From Chitinophagaceae bacterium (GTDB taxonomy: Bacteria; Bacteroidota; Bacteroidia; Chitinophagales; Chitinophagaceae): a DNA stretch of 64,000 bases. Shown here piece by piece: positions 17,748 to 26,366 of the stretch. Numbering within the stretch: position 1 is the stretch's first letter; each line of letters starts with the position of its first letter. The translations under genes were made by a program, and so were the position numbers. Location of the stretch: NCBI GenBank assembly GCA_013140985.1, contig JABFRU010000013.1:40757-104756 (forward strand), in the 5' to 3' direction. The notes beneath the pieces were generated by a model. That model was not told the DNA's origin. It did not search any database and was given only the letters and a program-made list of their open reading frames with translations.

Positions 17748-18050
17748 TTAACCTGCCATTACTTCAATAGTAGCATTGATACCTCTCTCAGTGATGGCAT
17801 CGCATTGAGGTTTCAGGTCGTCATAGCTGCCTTGTTTTACGGCATATTTTCCTCTAAAGTGTATAATGTAGGAGCATTGTTCGGCTTGCTCCTGTGAATG
17901 TCCGCAAACTTCCATCAGGGTTTCGATCACCCATTCGAACGTATTCACTTCATCATTCCATACAATAAGATTGCATAGATTTTCATGTAGCGTTAATACA
18001 TCTGTTTCTTCCTGCTGATCCGTTTTAATATCGCCTTTCAAATTTTGCAT
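17748..18050 (-). CDS. clpS: ATP-dependent Clp protease adaptor ClpS
   Basis: 100 aa from the ATG at 18050. ClpS delivers N-degron proteins to ClpA/ClpC. Key parts: NLIVWNDEVNTFEWVIETL, in which Asn-Asp of WNDE contact the N-terminal residue, and QAEQCSYIIHFRGKYAVKQGSYDDL. First gene of a clpS-aat operon. A TACTTTTG box ends 6 bp before the ATG, suggesting a very short leader. Confidence 0.95.
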   Translation of the reverse strand: MQNLKGDIKTDQQEETDVLTLHENLCNLIVWNDEVNTFEWVIETLMEVCGHSQEQAEQCSYIIHFRGKYAVKQGSYDDLKPQCDAITERGINATIEVMAG

Positions 18051-18056
18051 CAGGTA

Positions 18057-18085
18057 CAAAAGTAAAAATTATTGGCAGATAACAA
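18057..18085 (-). promoter_or_regulatory. Promoter of clpS-aat
   Basis: On the minus strand, TTG (18083-18085), an 18-nt spacer and TACTTTTG (18057-18064), six bases before the clpS ATG. Confidence 0.6.
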
Positions 18086-18135
18086 TAGACTGCTATGTAA
18101 TTTACCTTTTTGTATATTTAATAAAATCTTCTATA

Positions 18136-18513
18136 ATGGAAAGAGTGACCGGTCTCGGCGGACCTTTTATAAAAGCCAATGATCCAAAAACTATGGCTGC
18201 CTGGTATCAAAAACATTTGGGTATTCCCTTCACCGGCACATACACCGTGTTTCAGTTTGCTAATGAAGACGGCAGCAAAAAGCCCGGCTATAATGTGTTC
18301 AGTTTTTTTAAAAAGGACAGTGATTATTTTGCACCCAGTACATCACCGGTGATGATCAATTTAATTGTAAAAGACCTGTTTGCTTTATTAGAAGTATTGA
18401 AACAAGAAGGGGTTGAGGTAGTGGGTGAACCCATGGATGAAGAATACGGAAAATTCGGCTGGATATTAGACCCGGAAGGGAATAAGATCGAATTGTGGCA
18501 ACCGCCGGAATAA
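18136..18513 (+). CDS. VOC-family (glyoxalase/bleomycin-resistance-like) protein
   Basis: 125 aa, one vicinal-oxygen-chelate unit. It begins TGLGGPFIKANDPKTMAAWYQKHLG, the usual first VOC strand and helix, and ends with FGWILDPEGNKIELWQPPE, in which the final Glu is a typical metal ligand. Family members include dioxygenases, isomerases and resistance proteins, so the substrate is not predictable. Monocistronic. Confidence 0.88.
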   Translation: MERVTGLGGPFIKANDPKTMAAWYQKHLGIPFTGTYTVFQFANEDGSKKPGYNVFSFFKKDSDYFAPSTSPVMINLIVKDLFALLEVLKQEGVEVVGEPMDEEYGKFGWILDPEGNKIELWQPPE

Positions 18514-18514
18514 A

Positions 18515-18534
18515 AAAACCCCGCAATTACGGGG
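18515..18534 (-). terminator. Terminator of tRNA-Val(TAC)
   Basis: CCCCG/CGGGG stem with a 6-nt loop, followed on the minus strand by seven T. It may also serve the VOC gene on the plus strand. Confidence 0.8.
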
Positions 18535-18541
18535 CCTTTAG

Positions 18542-18616
18542 TGGGAGTTGACGGGATCGAACCGCCGACCCTCTGCTTGTAAGGCAGATGCTCTGAACCA
18601 GCTGAGCTAAACTCCC
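18542..18616 (-). tRNA. tRNA-Val (anticodon TAC)
   Basis: 75 nt. Acceptor arms GGGAGTT/AACTCCC pair fully; D-stem GCTC/GAGC; anticodon loop CTTACAA with anticodon TAC; T-loop with GGTTCGATCCC. No encoded CCA. Confidence 0.97.
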
Positions 18617-18628
18617 TTTTTGGGACGG

Positions 18629-18659
18629 CAAAGATAGGGTTGTGATGCTTTGCAGACAA
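18629..18659 (-). promoter_or_regulatory. Promoter of tRNA-Val(TAC)
   Basis: On the minus strand, TTG (18657-18659), a 20-nt spacer and TATCTTTG (18629-18636), a full consensus match. Confidence 0.8.
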
Positions 18660-18695
18660 AAATTTCTTAACTATTTTCCTCTCCAAATTCATTGT

Positions 18696-19247
18696 ATGGC
18701 AACCACTTACTGCGAGTATGTTTTAAATAAAGGCAAGGATACTGTTCACCGTCATTATCATGATAATGAATACGGCTTTCCCATTGATGATGACAACCTC
18801 TTGTTTGCAAGATTAGTATTGGAAATAAACCAGGCCGGTCTTAGCTGGGAAACCATTTTGAAGAAGAAGGACAATTTCTTCAAAGCTTTTGATGATTTTA
18901 CTATTGATAAAGTAGCCCGGTATTCTGCTGCCAAAAAAGAAAAACTGATGAATGACGCCGGCATTATCCGTAACCGGCTCAAGATCGAAGCGGCTGTTCA
19001 TAATGCAAAATGTATTAAGACCATTCAAAAAGAATATGGTTCGTTTAAAAAATGGCTGGATAATCATCATCCTAAAACAAAAGAGGAATGGGTGAAATTA
19101 TTCAAACAAACTTTCCGTTTCACCGGTGGTGAGATCGTCAACGAATTTTTGATGAGTACTGCCTATTTGCCCGGGGCACATGCAGCGACTTGTCCTGTTT
19201 ATAAAAAAGTGATGAAGAAGAAACCGAAATGGGCTTTAAAAGGATAA
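18696..19247 (+). CDS. tag: DNA-3-methyladenine glycosylase I
   Basis: 183 aa from the ATG at 18696; the in-frame start at 18642 would overlap the tRNA promoter. It removes 3-methyladenine from alkylated DNA. Family marks: YCEYVLNKG at the N-terminus (a Cys zinc ligand), HRHYHDNEYG, the DNA-binding helix NQAGLSWETILKKK, DAGIIRNRLKI, and the C-terminal Cys near HAATCPVYKK. Converges on the S41 gene with 2 bp between stops. Confidence 0.93.
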   Translation: MATTYCEYVLNKGKDTVHRHYHDNEYGFPIDDDNLLFARLVLEINQAGLSWETILKKKDNFFKAFDDFTIDKVARYSAAKKEKLMNDAGIIRNRLKIEAAVHNAKCIKTIQKEYGSFKKWLDNHHPKTKEEWVKLFKQTFRFTGGEIVNEFLMSTAYLPGAHAATCPVYKKVMKKKPKWALKG

Positions 19248-19249
19248 AA

Positions 19250-20683
19250 TTATCTATGTAATAATTTCCTGGTGTATTCAACCCAATCAGTTTCGTTGTC
19301 CGGTATTTTGTATTGAGGCGGGATACCAACAAACTCATATTTCCATTGATTGCGATAAACAGTGGTTGTCCAGGAAAGCTGGTTGCCACACGGAGTTGTG
19401 ATCGTCATTACATTTCCATACCCGGTATAACCGCCGGAATTTTCGCCAACCATTAGTGATTTACTGCTGTGCATAACTTCAAACAGTAATGATTCGCAAC
19501 TGCTGGCGCAATTACGATTATATAGAACGGCGATCTTTTCGGGGAAACCATTATTTTTTGTGTATGTTATTCTCCTGGGTTTTCCGTTTCCCGTGGGCAC
19601 AAAAGAATAAGGACTTACTTTATTCATCGCACCGATAGCATTTGTAAAAACCGGTTTAGTAAAAGGATCACTCTTTTTCAATTGATCGTCATAATCCTGG
19701 TAAGCTTTGATATTGGCAGGAGTGCTATAATATTCCACCACATCACTATCAAAAGGATCGGTATATATCAATGGCATCAGGGCATTATAGGACCAATCCG
19801 AACCACCACCATTATTCCGTACATCAATAATAAGATGCGGGTATTTTTTTATTAAAGGGAACACATTTTTATATGCAGAATCGAGTTTACTAAAAATAGC
19901 GGCGCTGAAAGAACGAATGCTTAATAGTGTAGTTGAACTGTCAAGGACGGTGAACCTGATCAGTTCTTTATCTATAGCAGCCTGTTTGTTTTTTGCAGGG
20001 ATGCCAAGTTTATTCCAGCCATTGAATTCAAGCCTGCCATTTTTGTAAACGATTTGTTCATAGTTCATGCTGTGATTTCGTAAATAAATGAATGCATCGA
20101 ACAAGCTATCATTGACCTGTTTTAATTCGATCTTTACTTGTCCTTGTGACCAAAGCTTTGTTTTTGAATCCAGGATAACAGCGACATAATCTCTTCGATC
20201 TGTCTGATCTTTCAGCATTGCCACCACATATATAGAATCAGGCGTATGGTAAATACCCTCGATGCCATTGGGTTCCCTGTTTTTCCAGGGATGGATCCAA
20301 CTAATATTATTTAGGTTGATTGATTCAGTGGAAAGGTATTCTTTGCTTTTAAAAAATGCTTCCAGGGCAGCTGCTGAATCTTCTTTGATGACCTTGCCCG
20401 AACCGGGAGTAAAATTGCTGTGATGATCCTGCAAGTATAAAATATATTTTTTTAGCCAGGCGATGCAATATTTTTCACTCTTGTCTTTTTTAATATTTTC
20501 TTCCAACTGGTCAGTAAATCTTTTATATGCAGGCTCATTCGTCGAGCCGATCTTTTTATTAAAGCCACCGTGATTTTTTTCGATATGATCTTTTATAAAA
20601 TAGAATTCGTCGAGGCAGCTGCATGACTGGGCATAGCTAAAGAAATAAGAACAGCAACAAAAAATAGCGAAGAAGAGTTTCAT
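19250..20683 (-). CDS. S41-family peptidase, exported
   Basis: 477 aa. The signal peptide MKLFFAIFCCCSYFFSYAQ is followed by SCSCLDE. The catalytic part has the S41 core: HLIIDVRNNGGGSDW and, near residue 410, LYNRNCASSCESLLFE with the nucleophile Ser in a Cys-flanked turn, then SLMVGENSGGYTGYG. No clear PDZ domain is visible. S41 enzymes cleave protein C-termini in the periplasm. Substrate unknown. The next gene upstream (YciI-like) lies 6 bp away and is probably co-transcribed. Confidence 0.88.
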   Translation of the reverse strand: MKLFFAIFCCCSYFFSYAQSCSCLDEFYFIKDHIEKNHGGFNKKIGSTNEPAYKRFTDQLEENIKKDKSEKYCIAWLKKYILYLQDHHSNFTPGSGKVIKEDSAAALEAFFKSKEYLSTESINLNNISWIHPWKNREPNGIEGIYHTPDSIYVVAMLKDQTDRRDYVAVILDSKTKLWSQGQVKIELKQVNDSLFDAFIYLRNHSMNYEQIVYKNGRLEFNGWNKLGIPAKNKQAAIDKELIRFTVLDSSTTLLSIRSFSAAIFSKLDSAYKNVFPLIKKYPHLIIDVRNNGGGSDWSYNALMPLIYTDPFDSDVVEYYSTPANIKAYQDYDDQLKKSDPFTKPVFTNAIGAMNKVSPYSFVPTGNGKPRRITYTKNNGFPEKIAVLYNRNCASSCESLLFEVMHSSKSLMVGENSGGYTGYGNVMTITTPCGNQLSWTTTVYRNQWKYEFVGIPPQYKIPDNETDWVEYTRKLLHR

Positions 20684-20689
20684 GTAATA

Positions 20690-20980
20690 TTAATTCGGAC
20701 TTACCTCAGGCAACCGATAATGCTGGCCATCTAATACAAACAATTCATCGATCTCGTAGGTCCAGAATTTATACAGCGGGGATTTTTTCAATAATTTTTC
20801 TACTTCTTCTTTGTTGTTTGCATTTAATGTGATCCATGCTCTTTGTGTTTCCATGGTCACTGCATAATGATCGATCGTTCCTTTATTGATAAGATAATTG
20901 ATATAGGTACGATGAGGAGGCACGAGATCCATGAACTCGTCCGTCATTTCAAAATTGATGGTTATATGGAATTGCTTCAT
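20690..20980 (-). CDS. YciI-like / muconolactone-isomerase-like small protein
   Basis: 96 aa from the ATG at 20980 (MKQFHITINFEM). Dimeric alpha/beta-barrel look: an N-terminal strand, then LVPPHRTYINYLINKGTIDHYAV and a final strand FWTYEIDELFVL. It fits the YciI/muconolactone delta-isomerase-like superfamily, but the family is assigned by pattern only. It lies just upstream of the S41 peptidase on the same strand. Confidence 0.7.
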   Translation of the reverse strand: MKQFHITINFEMTDEFMDLVPPHRTYINYLINKGTIDHYAVTMETQRAWITLNANNKEEVEKLLKKSPLYKFWTYEIDELFVLDGQHYRLPEVSPN

Positions 20981-21060
20981 AATGAATAAAAGACAAACCA
21001 AAACTAAGGAAGTTGCATGGCTATAAAAAGAATGTTGAAAACTCCTAATTTTACCGGGAC

Positions 21061-21128
21061 GGAACGTTAGTCGAGACGCAGCTTTGCTGGTCTTGATGCC
21101 GGCCGGAGCGTCGGCACTCAGTTGTTTG
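21061..21128 (+). repeat. tRNA-Val 5' fragment interrupted by a 46-bp double palindrome
   Basis: GGAACGTTAG (21061-21070) copies the first ten bases of the tRNA-Val(GAC) gene that begins at 21138. A 46-bp insert follows (21071-21116): a 26-bp palindrome with 7-base arms TCGAGAC/GTCTTGA, then a 20-bp palindrome with arms TGCCGGC/GTCGGCA around CGGAGC. The tRNA fragment then resumes with CTCAGTTG and a decayed TTTGA. The same two-palindrome unit occurs twice near 37.6 kb inside a tRNA-Lys fragment. The insert splits the fragment between tRNA positions 10 and 11 with no duplicated target. Confidence 0.85.
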
Positions 21129-21137
21129 AAAATATTT

Positions 21138-21212
21138 GGAACGTTAGCTCAGTTGGTTTAGAGCATTACTTTGACAGAGTAGGGGTCACTGGTTCGAGTC
21201 CAGTACGTTCCA
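21138..21212 (+). tRNA. tRNA-Val (anticodon GAC)
   Basis: 75 nt. Acceptor arms GGAACGT/ACGTTCC pair fully; D-stem GCTC/GAGC; anticodon stem TTACT/AGTAG with loop TTGACAG; T-arm CTGGTTCGAGTCCAG. No encoded CCA. A broken copy of its 5' end lies just upstream. Confidence 0.95.
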
Positions 21213-21217
21213 CTTTA

Positions 21218-22492
21218 TTAAATCTTCCATTCCACGATCTCATTCACCCACTCTTTCCTGTGCGGCGTTGTAATGCGGATATAATTGTCAGTATAACCTT
21301 CCATCATCCCGCTTTTATCATGGTTCTCAAACAATACCTTTCTTGTTTGTCCCACATGCTGGCCGATAAAATATTGCATCTTCATATAAGAAAGATTGCG
21401 CAGCGTTTTATTCCTTTCATGCCGGATATTGACAGGAACAACAGGTTTCAATGACAGTGCATGGGTATTATCTCTTTCAGAATAAGTGAACACATGCAGG
21501 TAGGAGATATTCAATGAATGAAGAAAATCAAAGGTCTCTTTAAAATCTTCTTCAGTTTCCCCGGGAAAACCAACGATCACATCTACGCCGATAGCGCAAT
21601 GAGGCATCAATGTCTTAATGAGATTCACCCGGTCAGCATATAGTTCTCTTTTATAACGGCGGCGCATCGTCCCCAATATTTTATTGCTGCCGCTCTGCAA
21701 TGGGATATGAAAATGTGGCATGAACTTGTCACTGTTGGCTACATGATCAATGATCGAATTGGTCAGCAGGTTGGGTTCGATGGAAGATATGCGGTAGCGC
21801 TGAATGCCTTCTACTTTCTCCAGTTCTTTTACCAATTGAAAAAAATCTTCATCGTATTTCAATTCACCATCGGGCCCTTTCCCAAAATCACCTAGATTAA
21901 CTCCTGTTAATACAATTTCTTTTACTCCGCTTGCTGCCAATTGCTCTGCATTCTTTATAACATTTTCTATACTATCACTCCTGCTTTTTCCTCTTGCCAT
22001 CGGGATAGTGCAAAAGGAACAAGTATAATCACAGCCGTCCTGTACTTTTAAAAATGTTCTTGTCCTGTCATTCACCGACCAGGAAGAATGAAAACCTGTC
22101 ACTTCTTCCACATCACAACTGCAGATCTTTGCTGAATCTCCTTTTGCCAGTTCTCTTATATGCGTGGCAATATTGAATTTCTCAGCAGCGCCAAGAACCA
22201 GATCAACGCCGGGTATCTCAGAAATTTCTTTTGGTTTTAACTGGGCATAGCAACCGGTGATCACCACTAAGCTTTCAGGAGCTTTTCGTTGAATGCGTCT
22301 TACGAGTTGGCGGCATTCTTTATCGGCATTATCGGTAACAGAGCAGGTATTGATGACATATACATCGGCAAGGTCATCAAATTCTTTTTTCTCAAAACCT
22401 TCGTTCTCCAAAATGCGGGAAAGCGAAGATGTTTCGGAAAAATTGAGCTTGCAACCCAATGTATGAAATGCCACTGTTCTTGATGCTGCCAT
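21218..22492 (-). CDS. mtaB: tRNA t6A37 methylthiotransferase
   Basis: 424 aa from the ATG at 22492, where alignment to the family begins (RTVAFHTLGCKLNFSET); the longer frame upstream overlaps the promoter. A radical-SAM enzyme that adds methylthio to t6A37 of tRNAs reading ANN codons. N-terminal UPF0004 domain with three Cys for one FeS cluster (TLGCKLN, INTCSVTD, ITGCYAQ); radical-SAM motif CDYTCSFCTIPMARG; C-terminal TRAM-like region ends GYTDNYIRI. It converges on tRNA-Val(GAC). Confidence 0.94.
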   Translation of the reverse strand: MAASRTVAFHTLGCKLNFSETSSLSRILENEGFEKKEFDDLADVYVINTCSVTDNADKECRQLVRRIQRKAPESLVVITGCYAQLKPKEISEIPGVDLVLGAAEKFNIATHIRELAKGDSAKICSCDVEEVTGFHSSWSVNDRTRTFLKVQDGCDYTCSFCTIPMARGKSRSDSIENVIKNAEQLAASGVKEIVLTGVNLGDFGKGPDGELKYDEDFFQLVKELEKVEGIQRYRISSIEPNLLTNSIIDHVANSDKFMPHFHIPLQSGSNKILGTMRRRYKRELYADRVNLIKTLMPHCAIGVDVIVGFPGETEEDFKETFDFLHSLNISYLHVFTYSERDNTHALSLKPVVPVNIRHERNKTLRNLSYMKMQYFIGQHVGQTRKVLFENHDKSGMMEGYTDNYIRITTPHRKEWVNEIVEWKI

Positions 22493-22519
22493 TATGAATG
22501 CCTGTTTCTTTAGAGTCTG

Positions 22520-22527
22520 CAAAGATA
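22520..22527 (-). promoter_or_regulatory. Minus-7 box of mtaB
   Basis: TATCTTTG on the minus strand, 27 bp before the mtaB ATG; TTC rather than TTG lies 20 nt upstream. Confidence 0.6.
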
Positions 22528-22601
22528 AGTTGACAGGTTGAGAGGGTGAAATGTTGATAAGTATTACCTGTAAACTTCCCAACCTTTTAACCTGTCAACT
22601 T
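22527..22601. repeat. Inverted repeat between mtaB and the DUF4258 gene
   Basis: AAGTTGACAGGTT (22527-22539) is the exact reverse complement of AACCTGTCAACTT (22589-22601), with a 49-nt loop that also has partial complementarity. It sits in the divergent promoter region. Confidence 0.85.
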
Positions 22602-22630
22602 TTTAATTACATTTAGCCAAACGTTTGACT

Positions 22631-23098
22631 GTGAACAAAAAGTGGGCGCCTTTTATACTGATCGCTATTCTCGGAGCTGCTGTTCTTATTATTAAGTCCT
22701 TTAAGGGTAATAATAAGAACGAACCAAAACCAAAAGTTACCAATAACGATAAGAAAGATCCGTCTGCTGAGGTAAACCGTGACAGGGGATTTGACCGTCG
22801 TATTTCTTTTATTGAATACAGCAAACATGCAAAATGCAGGATGGACTGCCGTCATATCTCGCAAGCTGAAGTAGAAGAGATAATGCGGGATGGAAAGATC
22901 AATTATAATAAAAGCGATCTGCAAAATGCCCGTTGTCCCCGTTATGCACTAGAGGGTAATACAAGAGATGACCAGCATGTAAGAATTGTATTTGCACAAT
23001 GCAATGAATCAACAACAGTGGTAACGGTCATTGATCTTGATACCGAATTCAAATGCAGTTGTCCGGGTGATGACAATAAATATCAAAACAGGAATTGA
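22631..23098 (+). CDS. DUF4258 domain protein, membrane-anchored
   Basis: 155 aa from GTG at 22631 (a TTG two codons earlier is an alternative). One N-terminal membrane segment (WAPFILIAILGAAVLII), a charged linker, then a DUF4258 domain: YSKHAKCRMDCRHISQAEVEEIM, typical of the RelE-like fold family, ending VVTVIDLDTEFKCSC. Here it has extra cysteines and no antitoxin partner, so it is unlikely to be a toxin module. Its stop codon overlaps the plsC start (TGATG), so translation is probably coupled. Confidence 0.8.
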   Translation: MNKKWAPFILIAILGAAVLIIKSFKGNNKNEPKPKVTNNDKKDPSAEVNRDRGFDRRISFIEYSKHAKCRMDCRHISQAEVEEIMRDGKINYNKSDLQNARCPRYALEGNTRDDQHVRIVFAQCNESTTVVTVIDLDTEFKCSCPGDDNKYQNRN

Positions 23099-23859
23099 TG
23101 CGTTATATCCTGAAGCCATTCCAGTTCATTTATTGCATTTATGCGATGACGCTTTTTGTGCTGATCATGCTGCTGATATTCCCTTTCGTTATCATCGCCA
23201 GTTTTTTTGGAAGGATAAAAGGAGGGAACATGGTCATCCGGCTTTGTATGCTTTGGGCTGATCTGTGGTTCCCGTTGATCTTTGTCTGGCATAAAAAAAT
23301 ATATGAAGCTCCGCATGATAAGAAACGGTCATATATTTTTCTTTCCAATCATATTTCCTATCTCGATGCGGCTATATTGGTAAAAGCTTATCGCCAGCCC
23401 ATTCGTCCGTTGGGAAAGGTAGAGATGAGTAAAGTGCCTGTTTTTGGATTTATTTACCGCAATGCAATCGTAACGGTTGATCGCAGCAGTGCTATTAACA
23501 AGGCCAATAGTGTGAGGATCCTGAAATCATTGATCAATAAAGGTATTTCCGTAGTCGTTTTTCCTGAAGGAACTTTTAATATGGGAACTACGCCGCTAAA
23601 AGAATTTTATGACGGAGCTTTTCGTGTTGCTATTGAAACACAAACACCCATCAAACCGGTTTTGTTTCTCGATGCATACAGGAGGATGTCCTATCAAAGT
23701 TTCTTCAATATGACACCGGGCCGCAGCCGTTTGCTTTATTTGGCTGAGATACCGGTTACAGGCTACACTGTAGCTGATGTAAGCAAATTGAAAGATGAAG
23801 TATATACTATCATGGAAAAAAAACTAATTGAGTATGATGCCGGGTGGAGAAAAAACTAG
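23098..23859 (+). CDS. plsC: 1-acyl-sn-glycerol-3-phosphate acyltransferase
   Basis: 253 aa, starting at the ATG that overlaps the previous stop. It acylates lysophosphatidic acid in phospholipid synthesis. N-terminal membrane helix MTLFVLIMLLIFPFVIIASF; acyltransferase block I NHISYLD (NHxxxxD), block II KVPVFGFIYRNA with the following VDRSS, and block III VVFPEGTFN. Membrane-associated, facing the cytoplasm. Confidence 0.92.
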   Translation: MRYILKPFQFIYCIYAMTLFVLIMLLIFPFVIIASFFGRIKGGNMVIRLCMLWADLWFPLIFVWHKKIYEAPHDKKRSYIFLSNHISYLDAAILVKAYRQPIRPLGKVEMSKVPVFGFIYRNAIVTVDRSSAINKANSVRILKSLINKGISVVVFPEGTFNMGTTPLKEFYDGAFRVAIETQTPIKPVLFLDAYRRMSYQSFFNMTPGRSRLLYLAEIPVTGYTVADVSKLKDEVYTIMEKKLIEYDAGWRKN

Positions 23860-23900
23860 TATGCTTTTTTCAGCTAAATTGAGCCTTTAAACTTTCATTC

Positions 23901-26342
23901 TTGTACGCAGAAGTTATTATACCATCAGCGCTTCCTAAAAACTATACATGGTCTGTTCCGGCTCACCTGGCTGATGCGGCAAAAACTGGCTGCAGGGTAG
24001 AAGTGAATTTAGGTAAGAGCAAAAAGTATGCAGGTATAATAAAGAGATTGCATGAAGGAAAACCTGAATTTTTCGAAACAAAAGATATACTGAATGTACT
24101 TGATGCCGAACCTGTGGTGTATGAAGAGCAATTGAAACTTTGGGAGTGGATCGCCTCTTATTATATGTGCAGTGAAGGAGAAGTGATGGCGGCGGCATTG
24201 CCGGCCCATTTCAAACTATCAAGTGAGACTATTATAGTTTACAATGAAGAATACGGCGATGATTTTTCTGCGCTTGATCATGATGAGTTTATTGTTGGCG
24301 AAGCATTATTGATAAAAAAGGAATTGAATCTGTCTGAAGCGCAGCAGTTGCTGGATTCATCACATGTATATCCGGTTATTAATCGCCTGATCAATAAAAA
24401 GGTTTGTTATGTATGGGAATCGCTGAAACAAACTTATGTTCCCAAAAAAGAAACTTATGTTCTGCTGAATGCTGAATACAATAATGAAGAAAAACTATCG
24501 GAATTACTGAACAATTGGACAAAAGCGCCTAAGCAAATGGAACTGCTGCTCAGTTATCTTCATTTGGTCAAGACCGAAGGTGAAGTAACAAAAGCATCAT
24601 TACTGAAAAAATCAGGTGCTTCGGATCCACAATTGAAAGGATTGGTTGATAAGAACATCCTCCGCATTGAAAAAAAGATCATTGATCGTATCCGGTATTT
24701 GCCAAAAAATGTGCAGGTAGATTTTGAACTGACAGAAGTTCAGCAAAAAGCATTTGAACAGGTAAAAAATGAATTGCAAGGCAAAACGGTTTGTTTATTG
24801 CACGGCATTACCTCCAGTGGCAAAACAAATATTTACATTAAACTCATCGAAGAATTTATTAAACAAGGCAAACAGGTCTTGTATATGTTGCCGGAGATAG
24901 CATTGACATCCCAGGTGATCCGGCGATTGCAGAAACATTTCGGGGGTTATATCGGCATCTATCATTCCAAATTCTCACAGAATGAGAGAGTGGAAATATG
25001 GAATAAAGTGAAATCAGGAGAGTTGAGGGTGATATTGGGAGCCAGATCCTCTGTTTTCCTTCCGTATCAAAATTTAGGTCTGATCGTTTGCGATGAAGAG
25101 CATGATGCTTCTTACAAACAACAGGAGCCTGCGCCGAGATATAATGGGAGGGATGCGGCTATTTATTTTGCTTCATTGTTCAATGCAAAAACATTGCTCG
25201 GCAGCGGCACACCTTCTGTTGAAAGTTATTACAATGCAACAACCGGTAAATATGGTTTAGTAGAATTGCAGCAACGTTACGGCGATCTGAAACTACCGCC
25301 GATCGGGTTTATTGATACAAGAAAGATCGTTCAAAAAGATAGATCAAAGATCATCTTATCTCCGCAATTGATAGAAGCGGTAAATGAAGTATTGGAAAGA
25401 AAAAAGCAGGTAATACTTTTTCAGAACCGCCGGGGCTATGCACCCTACCAGGTTTGCGGAGTATGCGGATGGATACCCCAGTGCAAATACTGCGATGTTT
25501 CTCTGACCTATCACAAGCTTAGCAATAAATTAGTATGTCATTATTGCGGAACAACTTACCCGCCGGTGCATAGTTGTGCGGCTTGCGGGAGTGATAAATT
25601 TATTCAAAGAAATTTTGGCACAGAAAAAATTGAAGAGCAATTGCAGGAAACATTTCCTGATGCAAAAGTTGCGAGGATGGATATTGATACAGTGAAAGGG
25701 AAGAATGCACATGATGTATTGATACAGCAGTTCGAGCAAAGACGCATTGATATATTGGTTGGTACACAAATGGTGGTAAAGGGTTTGGATTTTGATAATG
25801 TCGATCTTGTCGGCATACTCGATGCTGATGGTCTATTGCATTTTGCTGATTTTAGAGTGAATGAAAGGGCTTTTCAACTGATGGAACAGGTGAGTGGGAG
25901 AGCCGGACGAAAAGAAGAAACAGGAAAAGTATTGGTGCAAACCTCCAATCCCGGTCATCCATTATTGCAGGTTGTGCAGCAACATGATTTCAAAGCAATG
26001 TTCAATGAAGAACTGAAGAAGCGGAAAGAATTCTCCTATCCTCCCTTCTCAAGGATCATACATCTCACTTTCAAGCATAAGTTGAAAGAAGTGGTGGAAA
26101 GGGCAGCTTATTATTATACTGAAGCCTTGAAGTTAAAATATGGTCAATATATTGTTGGCCCCGCCGAACCGGTTATTGGCCGCATACGAAATCAATACCT
26201 GATCGAATTGCTATTGAAATTGCCAAGGGATACAAAGACGATCGTTCAATGTAAAAAATATCTGCTTGAGCAAATTGCTATTCTTCATCAAAATAAAAGT
26301 TTTCGCAGTGTAACGATCGTGGCGGATGTGGATGCGGTCTAA
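23901..26342 (+). CDS. priA: Primosomal protein N' (PriA helicase)
   Basis: 813 aa with a TTG start at the position where the family begins (YAEVIIPSALPKNYTWSVP). Restarts replication at stalled forks. 3'-DNA-binding domain at the N-terminus, Walker A GITSSGKTN, Walker B in CDEEHDASYKQ, GSGTPS, and an intact zinc region with four CxxC pairs (CGVCG, CKYC, CHYC, CAACG) at about 510-550, then helicase motif V/VI MVVKGLDF and QVSGRAGR. Monocistronic. Confidence 0.96.
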   Translation: MYAEVIIPSALPKNYTWSVPAHLADAAKTGCRVEVNLGKSKKYAGIIKRLHEGKPEFFETKDILNVLDAEPVVYEEQLKLWEWIASYYMCSEGEVMAAALPAHFKLSSETIIVYNEEYGDDFSALDHDEFIVGEALLIKKELNLSEAQQLLDSSHVYPVINRLINKKVCYVWESLKQTYVPKKETYVLLNAEYNNEEKLSELLNNWTKAPKQMELLLSYLHLVKTEGEVTKASLLKKSGASDPQLKGLVDKNILRIEKKIIDRIRYLPKNVQVDFELTEVQQKAFEQVKNELQGKTVCLLHGITSSGKTNIYIKLIEEFIKQGKQVLYMLPEIALTSQVIRRLQKHFGGYIGIYHSKFSQNERVEIWNKVKSGELRVILGARSSVFLPYQNLGLIVCDEEHDASYKQQEPAPRYNGRDAAIYFASLFNAKTLLGSGTPSVESYYNATTGKYGLVELQQRYGDLKLPPIGFIDTRKIVQKDRSKIILSPQLIEAVNEVLERKKQVILFQNRRGYAPYQVCGVCGWIPQCKYCDVSLTYHKLSNKLVCHYCGTTYPPVHSCAACGSDKFIQRNFGTEKIEEQLQETFPDAKVARMDIDTVKGKNAHDVLIQQFEQRRIDILVGTQMVVKGLDFDNVDLVGILDADGLLHFADFRVNERAFQLMEQVSGRAGRKEETGKVLVQTSNPGHPLLQVVQQHDFKAMFNEELKKRKEFSYPPFSRIIHLTFKHKLKEVVERAAYYYTEALKLKYGQYIVGPAEPVIGRIRNQYLIELLLKLPRDTKTIVQCKKYLLEQIAILHQNKSFRSVTIVADVDAV

Positions 26343-26366
26343 AAAATAATAAATAATAAATTTCTT

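Noticed and set aside
22631..23098. DUF4258 protein as a RelE-like toxin
   Set aside because: It has a membrane anchor and no antitoxin gene; the neighbour is plsC with coupled translation.
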